Positions 9,800 to 19,252 are shown, counted from the first letter of the stretch. The stretch: DNA of 64,000 nt from Psychrobacter sp. JB385 (GCF_900163785.1 NZ_FUKN01000011.1:96163-160162), one strand, 5' to 3'. Made by a program: numbers and translations. The notes: a model not told the origin generated them from the sequence alone.

Positions 9800-10489
9800 T
9801 TAAGTACAAACACTAAGAAAAGTGCGTAATAACACTTTGGCATCACGTGGTAGGGTATGCGGTTTTTCAATATACTCTATGACTTGCATATAGACATCGT
9901 TGGCGAAAGTGCTGCCACTGGTATCAAACGTTGCAAACAAATTGTCTTGTGAGACTTGAAAGGAGTTTTTACAGGCGAGCGTAAACAAGCATTCTAATGC
10001 TTGAGGCTTAATCTCTACATGCTCGAATGCCTGTTGCTGAGCCGCTGAGCGTCCGTCTGGTGCGTACCAATAACCAAAGTCACTCAGCGTCCTACGAGTT
10101 CTTCCAGCCATACACCAGTGGCTGATTTCGTGTAATGCGCTAGCAAAAAAGCCATGAGCAAATTCGATTCTGGCTGGTTGGTTTCCATGGGCAGGAAAAT
10201 ACTCAGGTTCTCCTGAGCTGCGAACCAGTATTACTTGCTGGTGTGCAAATAAGGTATTAAACAGTTGAATCAGCCAATCTGTTGCGACTTGTTCGCCATC
10301 AACTGCCTTGTTAACATAAATTTTTTGCCATTCTTTTTTCCACTTGTTTAAGTATTCTTTATTCTCATGTTTTTCATATCGAAAACTCACGATAGGGTCT
10401 GTCAGGTCGATTAAGTGTTGTAGTAACGCTTTGTCTTCGATATAAGACAGCAGATCAGAGAAGTCAGGTTTAGTGTTACATGAGCTCAT
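9800..10489 (-). CDS. epmC: elongation factor P hydroxylase EpmC
   Basis: The C-terminal half matches EpmC (YfcM) closely: EFAHGFFASALHEISHWCMA, GYWYAPDGR, and VEIKPQALE. EpmC hydroxylates the beta-lysylated lysine of EF-P; the HExxH-like HEISHW and nearby acidic residues probably hold the metal. I start at the ATG at 10489 (229 residues). An upstream in-frame TTG (10537) has no ribosome binding site. The protein is about 45 residues longer than the 182-residue E. coli form, because of extra basic sequence in the N-terminal half. Confidence 0.85.
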   Translation of the reverse strand: MSSCNTKPDFSDLLSYIEDKALLQHLIDLTDPIVSFRYEKHENKEYLNKWKKEWQKIYVNKAVDGEQVATDWLIQLFNTLFAHQQVILVRSSGEPEYFPAHGNQPARIEFAHGFFASALHEISHWCMAGRTRRTLSDFGYWYAPDGRSAAQQQAFEHVEIKPQALECLFTLACKNSFQVSQDNLFATFDTSGSTFANDVYMQVIEYIEKPHTLPRDAKVLLRTFLSVCT

Positions 10490-10644
10490 AAATAAAACGA
10501 TAACCAAATGAAAATAAGAGGGAAAATAGTAAAACAATATAAATCAGATAAAAAAAATTTAACATACTAGCGCTAGCGCCGCTTACCGCTTTCCTTTAGT
10601 ATGGCAGGCAATATTATACACCGTTTTGATGAATGAGGCCTCGC

Positions 10645-11238
10645 ATGTCAAGCACTCCAGAAAGTAAATCGTCAGCCCTTCAATCTGATAATAAAAAAGC
10701 GCCTGTCTCTGCCAGCATGCCTGAGCATATTTCTTTAGACAAATGGGCAGACAGTGGATATGAGTGGGCAGGAGAAGTGTCACCCAATTCTTTTAAACGC
10801 CTAAACGCTACGTTAACAACGGAACATGAGCAATCAAACACTCAGATTAGCGCCAATTTATATCGTCGCAACAACGTTTTACACTTGGCGTTTACGTTAG
10901 ATGGTCAAGTCTGGCTTACTTGCCAACGTTGTTTGCAGCCCATCGATATTGATTTGTCGGATGATTATGATATTGCTTTGCTCGAAAATGACAGTCAAGT
11001 ACGCTTGGTAAATGAAGAACAGGACTACCTGATACTTGATGAAGTCATTACTGAACAATCGCCAGAGACATTATTGCCATTCAAAAAGCTGGTAGAAGAT
11101 GAGATTTTATTAAAGATTCCAATGGCGCCAAAGCATGATGATTGCGAAATGACGGTTGAGCAATTTGGTGACATTCCAGAAGAGGAAGAAACAGAAAATC
11201 CTTTTGCTGCGTTGGCATCACTCAAAGGTAAGCTATGA
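10645..11238 (+). CDS. yceD: YceD, DUF177 family (23S rRNA accumulation protein)
   Basis: The ATG at 10645 is used because GAGG at 10635-10638 is 6 bases upstream; another ATG at 10633 lacks a site. The product has 197 residues. It carries the DUF177 signature VWLTCQRCLQPI, with a CxxC pair and a later conserved cysteine (HDDCEM), plus an acidic C terminus. The family is linked to 23S rRNA accumulation in bacteria and usually precedes rpmF, as here, although 317 bases separate them. Confidence 0.88.
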   Translation: MSSTPESKSSALQSDNKKAPVSASMPEHISLDKWADSGYEWAGEVSPNSFKRLNATLTTEHEQSNTQISANLYRRNNVLHLAFTLDGQVWLTCQRCLQPIDIDLSDDYDIALLENDSQVRLVNEEQDYLILDEVITEQSPETLLPFKKLVEDEILLKIPMAPKHDDCEMTVEQFGDIPEEEETENPFAALASLKGKL

Positions 11239-11555
11239 TAATCTTAATATGTTAGCAGTAATGTTATCATCACTTTTTGCGACTTTGTGCAGAAGAGTGA
11301 AAAGCAGGGCTTTATTAATCTAATAAACATGCGTATAATGTCCGGTTTATTGCATTCTAGCAACAAGTTACTTGCTAATAGACACTGACTAGGCAAATTC
11401 TATAGATTTTAGACGTAGTCAGTACTTTTATGTAGGTGGCAATCTATTTAATTAATGATGCTTAAGACTTAGATTGTTGTGATTATATAATCTCTGTCAG
11501 TATCAACTGAAGCTGAATTTTCAAGCTTATCCCTTTTAAGTATAGGAGCTATATC
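11239..11555 (+). promoter_or_regulatory. yceD-rpmF intergenic region with candidate promoters
   Basis: These 317 bases hold no convincing gene. There is a TATAAT at 11334-11339 with a weak -35 (TTTATT, 11311-11316), and another at 11486-11491 with TTAAGA 18 bases upstream (11462-11467). Either could drive rpmF separately from yceD. No clear terminator for yceD is seen. Confidence 0.4.
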
Positions 11556-11738
11556 ATGGCTGTTCAAAAAAGTCGTAAAAGCCGTTCTCGTCGTGACATG
11601 CGCCGTTCACACCATCGTATGGAAGTGGCTGAGCTAAGCGTAGATGCTACTACTGGTGAAAAGCATCGTCGTCATCACATGACTAAAGATGGTTTTTACC
11701 GTGGTCGTCAGTTATTCAAAGTAAGCCAAGACGCTTAA
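11556..11738 (+). CDS. rpmF: 50S ribosomal protein L32
   Basis: The 60-residue product begins [20 protein letters not shown], the L32 signature. No cysteine zinc ribbon is present, so it is the zinc-free form. L32 is located near the peptidyl transferase region. TAGGAG is upstream of the ATG. The gene follows yceD as in many proteobacteria, but plsX and fabH, which often come next, are absent. Confidence 0.97.
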   Translation: MAVQKSRKSRSRRDMRRSHHRMEVAELSVDATTGEKHRRHHMTKDGFYRGRQLFKVSQDA

Positions 11739-12173
11739 GTCCTTGGCTACACAATAGATAATATAAAAGTTGTGATGATACTGGTGATTGTCATTGTCTT
11801 TTTGCAATTATTATCAAGTAGTATGCTATAAGTTAAAAGAGCCAAGTTATTTCGCTATCATATATTATGTGGCTGGATAACTTGGCTTTTTGCTATACAT
11901 TTTTTATTATCGGCATTTCAAAGTCTTGAATCTTTAGCCGCCTTTAGCGACTATTATGAATGAATGGATAAGATGGCTTTTATAAGGCGTGTTATATTTT
12001 TTATGGTTTGTCTCAAAGGCTGATTCATTAGGATAATACTGTGTGTCAGTGTATAGTTTGCTAATAGTTGATTCTTTGGATAAGTAAAGAAAATACTGGC
12101 TTGATATAGTATCTAATCATATAACGACCCCATTGTTTTAGGGATGTTTCCAATTAAATAAGGAATATTGGTT
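11739..12173 (+). other. rpmF-fabD intergenic region
   Basis: These 435 bases contain the probable rpmF terminator (11835-11891) and no convincing gene. The promoter of fabD should lie after the terminator; I see several AT-rich hexamers (for example TTGATA at 12101 and TATAAC at 12120) but none with good spacing. Confidence 0.5.
11835..11891 (+). terminator. probable rpmF terminator
   Basis: AGCCAAGTTAT (11840-11850) pairs perfectly with ATAACTTGGCT (11877-11887) and is followed by T residues to 11891, with A residues before the 5' arm. The 26-base loop is long, so efficiency is uncertain. Confidence 0.65.
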
Positions 12174-13142
12174 ATGGCTTCTGTACCTGATATGGTAAAA
12201 AAGCAACCCACACGTATTGCGGTAGTTTTTCCTGGGCAAGGCTCACAAGTCGTTGGAATGACCAACGAGCTCGCTGAAATTTATCCAGAGATTCGTGATA
12301 CTTTTGCTGAGGCGAGTGAAGCGCTTGGCGAAGATTTATGGGCTATTTGTCAGGATGAAGAAAAGCTCAATCAGACTCAATATACCCAACCTGCTTTATT
12401 GACTGCTAGTATAGCAATCTGGCGTATCTTGAAACAGAAAATAGCCACCAAACCTTCTTATTTAGCTGGGCATTCTTTGGGTGAGTATAGTGCCTTGTGT
12501 GCAGCTGACGTCATCTCATTGGCAGATGCAGTTACTTTGGTGCATAAGCGCGGTCAGTTGATGCAAGAAGCGGTTGTCGGTATTGATACGGCTATGGCAG
12601 CCGTATTGGGCTTAGAAGACAATCGGGTTGAAAATCTATGTGAGCAAGCGACTGAGCATGTCGAGGATGCCGTGGTTGGTGCTGCAAACTTTAATAGCCC
12701 AGGTCAGGTAGTCATCTCGGGTAATGCAGTAGGCGTTAACGCTGTGATCGACAAGGTACAAAACACTGGTAAGAAAGCCATTCCTTTGAAGGTAAGTGTA
12801 CCATCGCATTGTGCACTGATGGAGCCAGCCAGCAGCGCTTTGGCTGAGATATTGGCCGGTATTAAATTTGACCAAGCCACTATTCCTGTTATTCAGAATC
12901 GCTACGCGCGTATCGAAAATAATGCCATAGGCATTAAACAGGCATTGACAGAACAGTTGAGTCAACCTGTACTATGGTCAAAAACCATGCAAGAGCTTAC
13001 GGACAAACAAATCAATGTTTTAATCGAATGTGGTAGTGGCAACGTATTGAGCAACCTAGCCAAGCGTCAAGCACAACCAATCACCAGCTATCCTACTGAC
13101 AAGCCTGCCCGTATTGATAAATTAATGGAGATATTATCATGA
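12174..13142 (+). CDS. fabD: malonyl-CoA:ACP transacylase
   Basis: FabD moves the malonyl group from CoA to acyl carrier protein for fatty acid elongation. The ATG at 12174 is used, with AAGGA at 12160-12164; an in-frame TTG at 12168 is too close. The product has 322 residues. The acyltransferase motifs FPGQGSQ (19-25) and GHSLGEYSA are present, with nucleophile Ser101, and the partner histidine falls in SVPSHCALMEP. It overlaps fabG by 4 bases. Confidence 0.96.
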   Translation: MASVPDMVKKQPTRIAVVFPGQGSQVVGMTNELAEIYPEIRDTFAEASEALGEDLWAICQDEEKLNQTQYTQPALLTASIAIWRILKQKIATKPSYLAGHSLGEYSALCAADVISLADAVTLVHKRGQLMQEAVVGIDTAMAAVLGLEDNRVENLCEQATEHVEDAVVGAANFNSPGQVVISGNAVGVNAVIDKVQNTGKKAIPLKVSVPSHCALMEPASSALAEILAGIKFDQATIPVIQNRYARIENNAIGIKQALTEQLSQPVLWSKTMQELTDKQINVLIECGSGNVLSNLAKRQAQPITSYPTDKPARIDKLMEILS

Positions 13143-13867
13143 GTCGTACAATTACATTAGTCACTGGTGCCAGTCGCGGTATTGGTAAAGCCGTCGCTAA
13201 ACGTTTTGCTAAAGAAGGTCATTTTGTTATTGGAACAGCGACTAGTGAAAAAGGGGCTGAACTTATCAATGATTATCTTCATGATACTGGTGGCATTGGT
13301 CGTGTCTTAGACGTGCGAGACAGTGCGCAGATTGATAAGTTGTTTGAAGAAATTGAAAGTGTTTATGGTGCAGTACAAGTATTGGTAAACAATGCAGGTA
13401 TCACTCAAGATGGCTTGTTAATGCGTATGAAAGATGAAGATTGGAGCAATGTGATTGATACCAATTTGACCTCTATTTATCGTATGAGCAAACGTGCGGT
13501 GCGTGGCATGATGAAAGCACGCCGTGGACGTATTATCAATATTACTTCTGTCGTCGCGCAGATGGGTAATGCTGGTCAGTCTAACTATGCAGCAACCAAA
13601 GCTGGAGTTGAAGGTTTTAGCCGTACTTTGGCACGTGAGATTGGTTCAAGACAAGTCACTATCAACTGTGTAGCACCAGGTTTGATTGAAACTGATATGA
13701 CTGATGAGCTTGATGAGCGCTTACTAAACTCTATGTTGGATGCAGTGCCTATTAGCCGTCTTGGTCAGCCAGAAGATATCGCTGCAGCAGTATATTTTTT
13801 AGCAAGCGATGAAGCCAGTTATATCACAGGTGCTGTCATTCCTGTGAACGGTGGCATGTATATGTAA
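13139..13867 (+). CDS. fabG: 3-oxoacyl-ACP reductase
   Basis: FabG reduces 3-oxoacyl-ACP with NADPH in fatty acid synthesis. The 242-residue product is a short-chain dehydrogenase: the cofactor motif TGASRGIG is at 9-16, NNAG at 84-87, and the catalytic set is Ser137, Tyr150, Lys154. The C terminus ends in the typical NGGMYM. Its ATG overlaps the fabD stop (ATGA), so the two are translationally coupled. Confidence 0.97.
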   Translation: MSRTITLVTGASRGIGKAVAKRFAKEGHFVIGTATSEKGAELINDYLHDTGGIGRVLDVRDSAQIDKLFEEIESVYGAVQVLVNNAGITQDGLLMRMKDEDWSNVIDTNLTSIYRMSKRAVRGMMKARRGRIINITSVVAQMGNAGQSNYAATKAGVEGFSRTLAREIGSRQVTINCVAPGLIETDMTDELDERLLNSMLDAVPISRLGQPEDIAAAVYFLASDEASYITGAVIPVNGGMYM

Positions 13868-13934
13868 GTCAGAAATAAGTGTTACATACCGATAATAAAA
13901 AACTGTGTGAACGAGTGTAAACTCTAATAAAGAG

Positions 13935-13943
13935 TGCTATAAT
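13935..13943 (+). promoter_or_regulatory. candidate promoter for acpP
   Basis: TGCTATAAT is an extended -10 element lying 195 bases before acpP. No good -35 is visible at 17 bases. The 270-base fabG-acpP gap otherwise has no gene. A separate promoter would suit acpP, which is usually expressed far above its neighbours. Confidence 0.4.
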
Positions 13944-14137
13944 GACGGACACTTTTATATCGAAGTCCTGTATTATAGCAAGGCTTTATCAGACATTAGT
14001 CAAATCGTATAACTGGTAATAAATCACTTAAACGACCTACTAATTTAAAAATATCATTTTGTATACAATGTCATAGAACCTAATGATAGGACTATGAACC
14101 GTTTGTAAAAATAATAGATCAAAAAGGAGAAATCTAC

Positions 14138-14374
14138 ATGAGTAATGATACAGAGTTAAGAGTTAAAGCAGCAGTAGCCGAGCAACTAGGTATGAATGTT
14201 GAAGATATCAGCAACGATGCTTCATTCATGGAAGACCTAGGCGCTGATTCACTAGATCTAGTTGAATTGGTTATGTCATTTGAGAGTGATTTTGGTATCA
14301 CTATTCCTGATGAAGATTCAGCAGAATTGACAACTGTACAAAAAGCAATTGATTATGTACAGGCTCAGCTATAA
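14138..14374 (+). CDS. acpP: acyl carrier protein
   Basis: The 78-residue acidic protein has the DSLD motif with Ser38 as the phosphopantetheine site ([13 protein letters not shown]). It carries growing acyl chains in type II fatty acid synthesis. AAAGGAG is upstream. It follows fabG after 270 bases and ends at a clear terminator. Confidence 0.98.
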   Translation: MSNDTELRVKAAVAEQLGMNVEDISNDASFMEDLGADSLDLVELVMSFESDFGITIPDEDSAELTTVQKAIDYVQAQL

Positions 14375-14686
14375 TCAGTAATTAGCTCAGCAAGTTTTAT
14401 ATGGCCGCTTATCTTTTAGGTAAGCGGTTTTTTTATGTTCAGGTTTTCCCTACGTAACTTATCTGTTTCGAATGTATAACTGCTTTAACATAAGCTACGC
14501 CAAATCAACATTACTCAACATTCTATTACTATCATCCTGAGCTGCCTTTGCTTATACTCAAAATGGTGAACAGAAAGCAAATACGATTATAGTATTTTGA
14601 TGGTACTTTATTTTCATGCTTATAAAGCATTACTATCAACATAATAAACACGAATAAATAATAATGATATTTTAAGGAGCAATAAG
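14375..14686 (+). other. acpP-kbp intergenic region
   Basis: These 312 bases hold the acpP terminator at the left and an AT-rich stretch before kbp. I see no gene and no high-quality promoter in the remainder. Confidence 0.5.
14405..14434 (+). terminator. acpP terminator
   Basis: CCGCTTA (14405-14411) pairs with TAAGCGG (14421-14427) around a 9-base loop, followed by seven T residues. Confidence 0.88.
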
Positions 14687-15217
14687 ATGGGTGTATTCAG
14701 TTTTGCAAAAGACATTGGTGAAAAGATATTCAACCGAGACGATGCCAAGCATGATGCTAAAACAGAAACAAAAGCAGCAGCCACGCCTGCCGCAAAAACT
14801 ACCAGCACATCTGCTGCCAGCAACGAGCCTTCAGCACAGTCAGTAGCAAACCTTTTACTTCGCCGCATTCAACAGCAAAATTTAAACATTAGCGACCTAC
14901 AAATAAAATATAACGGTACTACAGATACAGCAGAAATCAGCGGTAAAGCGAAGACGCAAGCGGATCGTGAGAAAGCGATTATTGCTATTGGTAACGTGCA
15001 AAATGTTGCTAAAGTTATCGACAGCATCGATATTGAAGAAGATGCCCCTGAGTCTACTATGTATACCGTAAAATCTGGTGATAGTTTGTCTAAAATCGCA
15101 AAAGATGTATATGGTTCAACATCGGACTATATGAAGATTTTTGAAGCCAATAAACCAATGTTATCTGATCCAGACAAAATTTATCCAGGTCAAGTACTAC
15201 GTATCCCTAAGCCGTAA
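14687..15217 (+). CDS. kbp: BON and LysM domain protein, Kbp/YgaU type
   Basis: The 176-residue product begins MGVFSFAKDIGEKIF, like the E. coli potassium-binding protein Kbp (149 residues). A BON domain spans about 55-120 (DLQIKYNGTTDTAEISGKA), then a LysM domain spans about 125-174 (YTVKSGDSLSKIAKDVYG, ending PGQVLRIPKP). The extra length is an Ala/Thr/Ser-rich linker at about 22-50. There is no signal peptide. Kbp in E. coli binds potassium and helps under stress; the same role here is inferred. AAGGAG precedes the ATG. Confidence 0.88.
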   Translation: MGVFSFAKDIGEKIFNRDDAKHDAKTETKAAATPAAKTTSTSAASNEPSAQSVANLLLRRIQQQNLNISDLQIKYNGTTDTAEISGKAKTQADREKAIIAIGNVQNVAKVIDSIDIEEDAPESTMYTVKSGDSLSKIAKDVYGSTSDYMKIFEANKPMLSDPDKIYPGQVLRIPKP

Positions 15218-15264
15218 TAGAGATACAATTATTGTATCGAGTACGATTTGAAACTTGATATTTG

Positions 15265-15294
15265 AAAAACGCCTCTTTTTAAGAGGCGTTTTTT
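15265..15294 (+). terminator. bidirectional terminator, kbp / queG
   Basis: AAAACGCCTCTT (15266-15277) pairs perfectly with AAGAGGCGTTTT (15281-15292) around a TTT loop and continues into T residues. It serves the convergent kbp and queG genes. Confidence 0.9.
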
Positions 15295-15359
15295 GGTCTA
15301 TTACTTGTATTATTTACAATGGATTAAGGACAAATTAATGTATGGCGGTACAAAACTCA

Positions 15360-16577
15360 TCATTGAGCGGCGTTTAGTTTTTCATACTGTTCATTGATTG
15401 CCCATGTTATGTGTTCATCAAGGACATCATTATGTTTGCCGAGTTTCGATTGCAAATGTGTGATGACGGCTTCGCTACCATTCGCATTACCAAGCCCAAC
15501 CGCAATATTACGTAAAAAATTGACATAGCCTGTACGTCTGAGTGGACTACCTTCAGTCTTTTTCATAAAGTCAGCTTCTTGCCATTGCCATAATTCCAAT
15601 AAACTGCTGTTATCAAGATTATGTCGCGGTGCAAAGTCATCTACAGGCGTGAGGTTGGCGTAACGATTCCATGGGCAAATAAGCTGGCAATCATCACAAC
15701 CGAAAATACGATTGCCAATGGCACGGCGGTATTTGTGATCAATGATACCGTCATGTTCGATAGTGAGATATGAGATACAGGCAGAAGCATTAAGCTCATA
15801 GGGTGCGACGATGGCTTGGGTAGGGCAGATGTCGATGCAAGCACTACAACTCCCACAGTGGGCCTTAACAGGTTGGTCATCGGGCAATTCAAGACTGACA
15901 AACAACTCGCCCAGCACAAAAAATGAACCTGCTTGCTTGTTGAGCAATAAGGTATGCTTTCCTGTCCAGCCAAGCCCTGCTGCTTCTGCGATAGGACGCT
16001 CGAAAATAGGCGCCGAATCACTAAAGGGTCTAAAAATAAAATCTTGGTCTGAGCCAATATTGAGGTGTTGCCATTCAGGAAGCATGGTTTCGATATTCAA
16101 TGCGAGCTGCTTTAAACGACTGCGCATGGTTTTATGGTAATCCCGCCCTCTAGCATACCGTGCAATAATACCCTGATTAGGATGGTCATTATCACTGACC
16201 GTGCGAGATTTTGGCGTTTGGGTCAGATAGTCCATACGCACACTGATGATGGTCTTTGCTCCTTCTACCAATTGGTCAGGATTTGCGCGCAGATGATGAT
16301 TGTTATGCATGAATTGCAACTGACCTTCATAGCCTTTTTCTAACCATTGCTGCAATTGCAAGATTTGCTGAGCAAATAGAGGGTGATGAACCGATAAGAA
16401 ACCGCAGTCAGCGAATCCCAGCGCCTGAGCTTGAGTCTTAATCCAGTGTTTGACATCCGTAGTAGTGACAAACGCTGGCGTATTGCTCACGGCAATCTTC
16501 TTTTTAGGGATGGAGCTATTAGCTGATACCTGTTTAAGGGCAGTATCTGATAAGTTCGGTTTAGATGAGTGATTCAT
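15360..16577 (-). CDS. queG: epoxyqueuosine reductase
   Basis: QueG uses cobalamin and two 4Fe-4S clusters to reduce epoxyqueuosine to queuosine in tRNA. The two ferredoxin-like clusters are visible as CGSCSACIDICP and CDDCQLICPWNR. The DCGFLSV and RYARGRDYH segments are typical. I start at the ATG at 16577 (405 residues). The first 45 or so residues are a low-complexity extension, and no strong ribosome binding site is seen, so the start is uncertain. It diverges from the NAD(P)HX repair gene. Confidence 0.93.
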   Translation of the reverse strand: MNHSSKPNLSDTALKQVSANSSIPKKKIAVSNTPAFVTTTDVKHWIKTQAQALGFADCGFLSVHHPLFAQQILQLQQWLEKGYEGQLQFMHNNHHLRANPDQLVEGAKTIISVRMDYLTQTPKSRTVSDNDHPNQGIIARYARGRDYHKTMRSRLKQLALNIETMLPEWQHLNIGSDQDFIFRPFSDSAPIFERPIAEAAGLGWTGKHTLLLNKQAGSFFVLGELFVSLELPDDQPVKAHCGSCSACIDICPTQAIVAPYELNASACISYLTIEHDGIIDHKYRRAIGNRIFGCDDCQLICPWNRYANLTPVDDFAPRHNLDNSSLLELWQWQEADFMKKTEGSPLRRTGYVNFLRNIAVGLGNANGSEAVITHLQSKLGKHNDVLDEHITWAINEQYEKLNAAQ

Positions 16578-16771
16578 GTAGGGCAATAGGCAGTAATGTG
16601 AATACCGCTATGATAATCCAGTGAGCGACGAGCGCAAGTATAAAAGCCAAATAAACGCACATTCATATTAATACACACGGCAGAATTAGATTTGCTAAGC
16701 TAATGCCATTGAGAAATAAGAATACTTACATTACTAAAAAATACGTCTATAAAAATAATCGAGGACAAGTC

Positions 16772-18556
16772 ATGCCAAAATCTTCTAACTTACTAAACAA
16801 AAAAACGAACATACCTGTAGCACTTTATAGTAGTGAGCAAGTTTATGCGATGGAGCAAGCATGGTTTGGCCAAGGTTATGACAGTTTTGGATTGATGAAA
16901 CAAGCAGCTTGGCAAATGTCGCAACAGATCGAACAGCTTTATGCAAAAAAGTATTTGCATGCTGACGAGTCAGATAATAATCAAGGTACTTATATCGAGA
17001 CTCGAGAGCGCCGAGCTACTGTTTGGGTTGGGAGGGGCAACAATGGCGGTGATGGTTGGCTTATTGCTTATTATTTGCAACAGGTAGGCTGGCGCGTACA
17101 AGTGATAACAGTCGGTTTTGAGGATTGTGATTTTGAGATAAGTGATGAGACCGACGTTTCTGATGCATCAAACGTACTAACCGATGCGGTAAAAGCATTA
17201 AAAATAGCGGTATCGGCTGGCTGTGATTATCAGCGCTTTGACGAGCAGAGTGCGGCCAGAAATATAGAGTTGCAATCAGATATTTATATTGATGCCTTAT
17301 TTGGCATCGGATTAGATCGTGCACCTGAAGGTATTTATCAGCAAGCCATTGATACCTTTAATCAGTTGGTGCAACAAACGCATGCGTTGGCTGTAGCAGT
17401 GGATATTCCAAGTGGATTGGTGGCGTCCACTGGCGAAGTATTTGATCGAATCGCCATACAGGCAGATGTGACCTTATGCCTGATTGCTAGAAAATTTGGT
17501 TTACACACCAAGGATGGGGCTGATTATAGTGGAGAAGTACTGGATATACCGCTGATACCTTATGAGACCGTATCTGATCGACACAGTCGTCAGTCTCAAG
17601 GTATGAATAAGCTTGCCCCTGCTGCGATGCTGCTAACGGCCGCGCATCGTTTTAATACTCGTCGCCAAAATAGTTACAAAGGTAGTTACGGTCATGTTTT
17701 GGTCATCGGGGGCAATCGTGTCAATGGTTCACAAGGTATGGGCGGCGCAGCGATATTGTCAGCTTCTAGCGCCATGGCAACAGGCACTGGAAAAATTACC
17801 GTTGCTTGTCACGAAGCTTTTCATGGTGCACTTTTGACGTCACTACCAGATGCCATGACCATCGACTTACATGATGTAGAGGGCGTCAAACATTTGATGG
17901 AATCTGCCAGTATCATTGCTATCGGTATGGGGTTGGGGCGTGATGAAAAAGCGAGAGCAGTATTTATCAGCTATGTGGAAGCTGCTATGGCCAATCAAAA
18001 ACCAATGGTTATCGATGCTGACGGTCTTTATCATTTGGCATCATTACAGACAGATGATCATAATCTGCTCTCTGAGTTACGCGAATACAGCAAGGATCAT
18101 CAGGTTTGCTTGACACCGCACAGTGGTGAAGCGGCAAATTTACTGAATAAAAAAATAAGTGAGGTAGAAAGCGATAGATTGGCTGCTATCAAGGAATGTG
18201 CTGAGACTTACGGCGGCGATTGGGTGTTAAAAGGCGCAGGTTCTTTGGTACTAGAGCAACGCTCAGGAAGGAAAAGTGTTTATGTTTGCGGTGTTGGTAA
18301 TGCAGGTATGGCGACCGCTGGCATGGGTGATGTGTTGTCTGGGGTTACCGCTGGTCTACTGGCGCAACAAGATTTAGAAGCAGAGACGCGCAGCTTGCAT
18401 CAAGCAGTGGTCATTCACGGTCTAGCCGGAGATATGCTGGTAAACCAAACAAGTCATCATGACAAGCGTACGCTATTGGTAGGACAACGAGGGCTACAGG
18501 CTCAAGATATGCCAGCAGCCATTCGTCATGTGATGCAGTTGGGAGTTCTTGCCTAA
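16772..18556 (+). CDS. nnr: bifunctional NAD(P)HX epimerase / dehydratase
   Basis: This enzyme repairs hydrated NADH and NADPH. The N-terminal YjeF-type epimerase domain (about 15-270) includes WVGRGNNGGDGWLIA and AVDIPSGL. The C-terminal ADP-dependent dehydratase domain (about 290-590) includes GSYGHVLVIGGN, CLTPHSGEAANLL and GMATAGMGDVLSG. The ATG at 16772 has GAGGA six bases upstream; this gives 594 residues. It ends 3 bases before a gene converging from the other strand. Confidence 0.94.
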   Translation: MPKSSNLLNKKTNIPVALYSSEQVYAMEQAWFGQGYDSFGLMKQAAWQMSQQIEQLYAKKYLHADESDNNQGTYIETRERRATVWVGRGNNGGDGWLIAYYLQQVGWRVQVITVGFEDCDFEISDETDVSDASNVLTDAVKALKIAVSAGCDYQRFDEQSAARNIELQSDIYIDALFGIGLDRAPEGIYQQAIDTFNQLVQQTHALAVAVDIPSGLVASTGEVFDRIAIQADVTLCLIARKFGLHTKDGADYSGEVLDIPLIPYETVSDRHSRQSQGMNKLAPAAMLLTAAHRFNTRRQNSYKGSYGHVLVIGGNRVNGSQGMGGAAILSASSAMATGTGKITVACHEAFHGALLTSLPDAMTIDLHDVEGVKHLMESASIIAIGMGLGRDEKARAVFISYVEAAMANQKPMVIDADGLYHLASLQTDDHNLLSELREYSKDHQVCLTPHSGEAANLLNKKISEVESDRLAAIKECAETYGGDWVLKGAGSLVLEQRSGRKSVYVCGVGNAGMATAGMGDVLSGVTAGLLAQQDLEAETRSLHQAVVIHGLAGDMLVNQTSHHDKRTLLVGQRGLQAQDMPAAIRHVMQLGVLA

Positions 18557-18559
18557 CAG

Positions 18560-19057
18560 TTAGGTAGAAGGGTTGTTGCAATATTGATTAATGGCTTGTT
18601 GCACACGCTCACGTTTCAGCTCGATTTCACGGCCATCCAAATACTGACGTTTGCCATTGGCGTCCATTTCATAAATGCGACCGCCAACGTTTAGGTTGGT
18701 CAAATTGTTTCGTAGCGACTGGCAACGCTGGGCATTGGCTTGCGCATCCTGTTCTTTAATCCGTGCTTCTAGCTGTGCCACGCGTTGTTCTTCAGCGCTT
18801 TGAGTATTGCTTCCTTGATTGGCCTCTGTTTTGCCTGCCATCTGTCCAGCATTGTTTTGTCTGCCATCACTGCGGAACTCGATGAGCTCAACATTTTTAC
18901 CATTTTGCGGGGCATGTTGACTATATTTGACTTCACCGTGCGCACCAATAGATTTATAAACCTGAATCGCCTGACTGGCATTCATTGATAGCATTAACAT
19001 ACACGCAGTACTGATAAGCAGTTTGGCAGCATTATTTATCTTAGACGCATATGCCAT
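18560..19057 (-). CDS. DUF4124 domain protein, exported
   Basis: I start at the ATG at 19057 because an AGAGGG site lies 8 bases upstream; this gives 165 residues. A signal peptide is evident (basic start, then LLISTACMLMLSMNASQA), followed by the DUF4124 pattern IQVYKSIGAHGEVKYSQHAP. A coiled-coil-prone Glu/Gln/Ala stretch follows at about 95-125. The family is periplasmic and of unknown function. Confidence 0.8.
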   Translation of the reverse strand: MAYASKINNAAKLLISTACMLMLSMNASQAIQVYKSIGAHGEVKYSQHAPQNGKNVELIEFRSDGRQNNAGQMAGKTEANQGSNTQSAEEQRVAQLEARIKEQDAQANAQRCQSLRNNLTNLNVGGRIYEMDANGKRQYLDGREIELKRERVQQAINQYCNNPST

Positions 19058-19220
19058 GGTTGCAACCCTCTTAATTGGTAAAACAAATGTAGGTATAAAT
19101 ATAACATCTGAACGTACTAATGAGACTAAAAAAATATGAACGCCTGATTTTAACAAATATTACTTATGAATGTATATTATTTAATAACCAATAGTTAGGT
19201 ATAGGCTTTAGAATTTTTTC

Positions 19221-19252
19221 TTGACAATGGCTCATAAACAATCGAATATAAT
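19221..19252 (+). promoter_or_regulatory. candidate ilvB promoter with a long spacer
   Basis: TTGACA (19221-19226) and TATAAT (19247-19252) are both perfect hexamers but 20 bases apart, against the usual 16-18. The start of transcription would be near 19259, about 620 bases before ilvB. Confidence 0.45.

Noticed and set aside
10489..10537. Upstream TTG start for epmC giving a lipoprotein-like start (FHLVIVLFMSSC)
   Set aside because: EpmC is a cytosolic enzyme, there is no ribosome binding site at the TTG, and the ATG at 10489 is sufficient. The resemblance to a lipobox is probably chance.
15641..16057. 138-codon minus-strand open frame inside queG in another frame
   Set aside because: queG is full length with both iron-sulfur motifs in its own frame, so this is a shadow frame.
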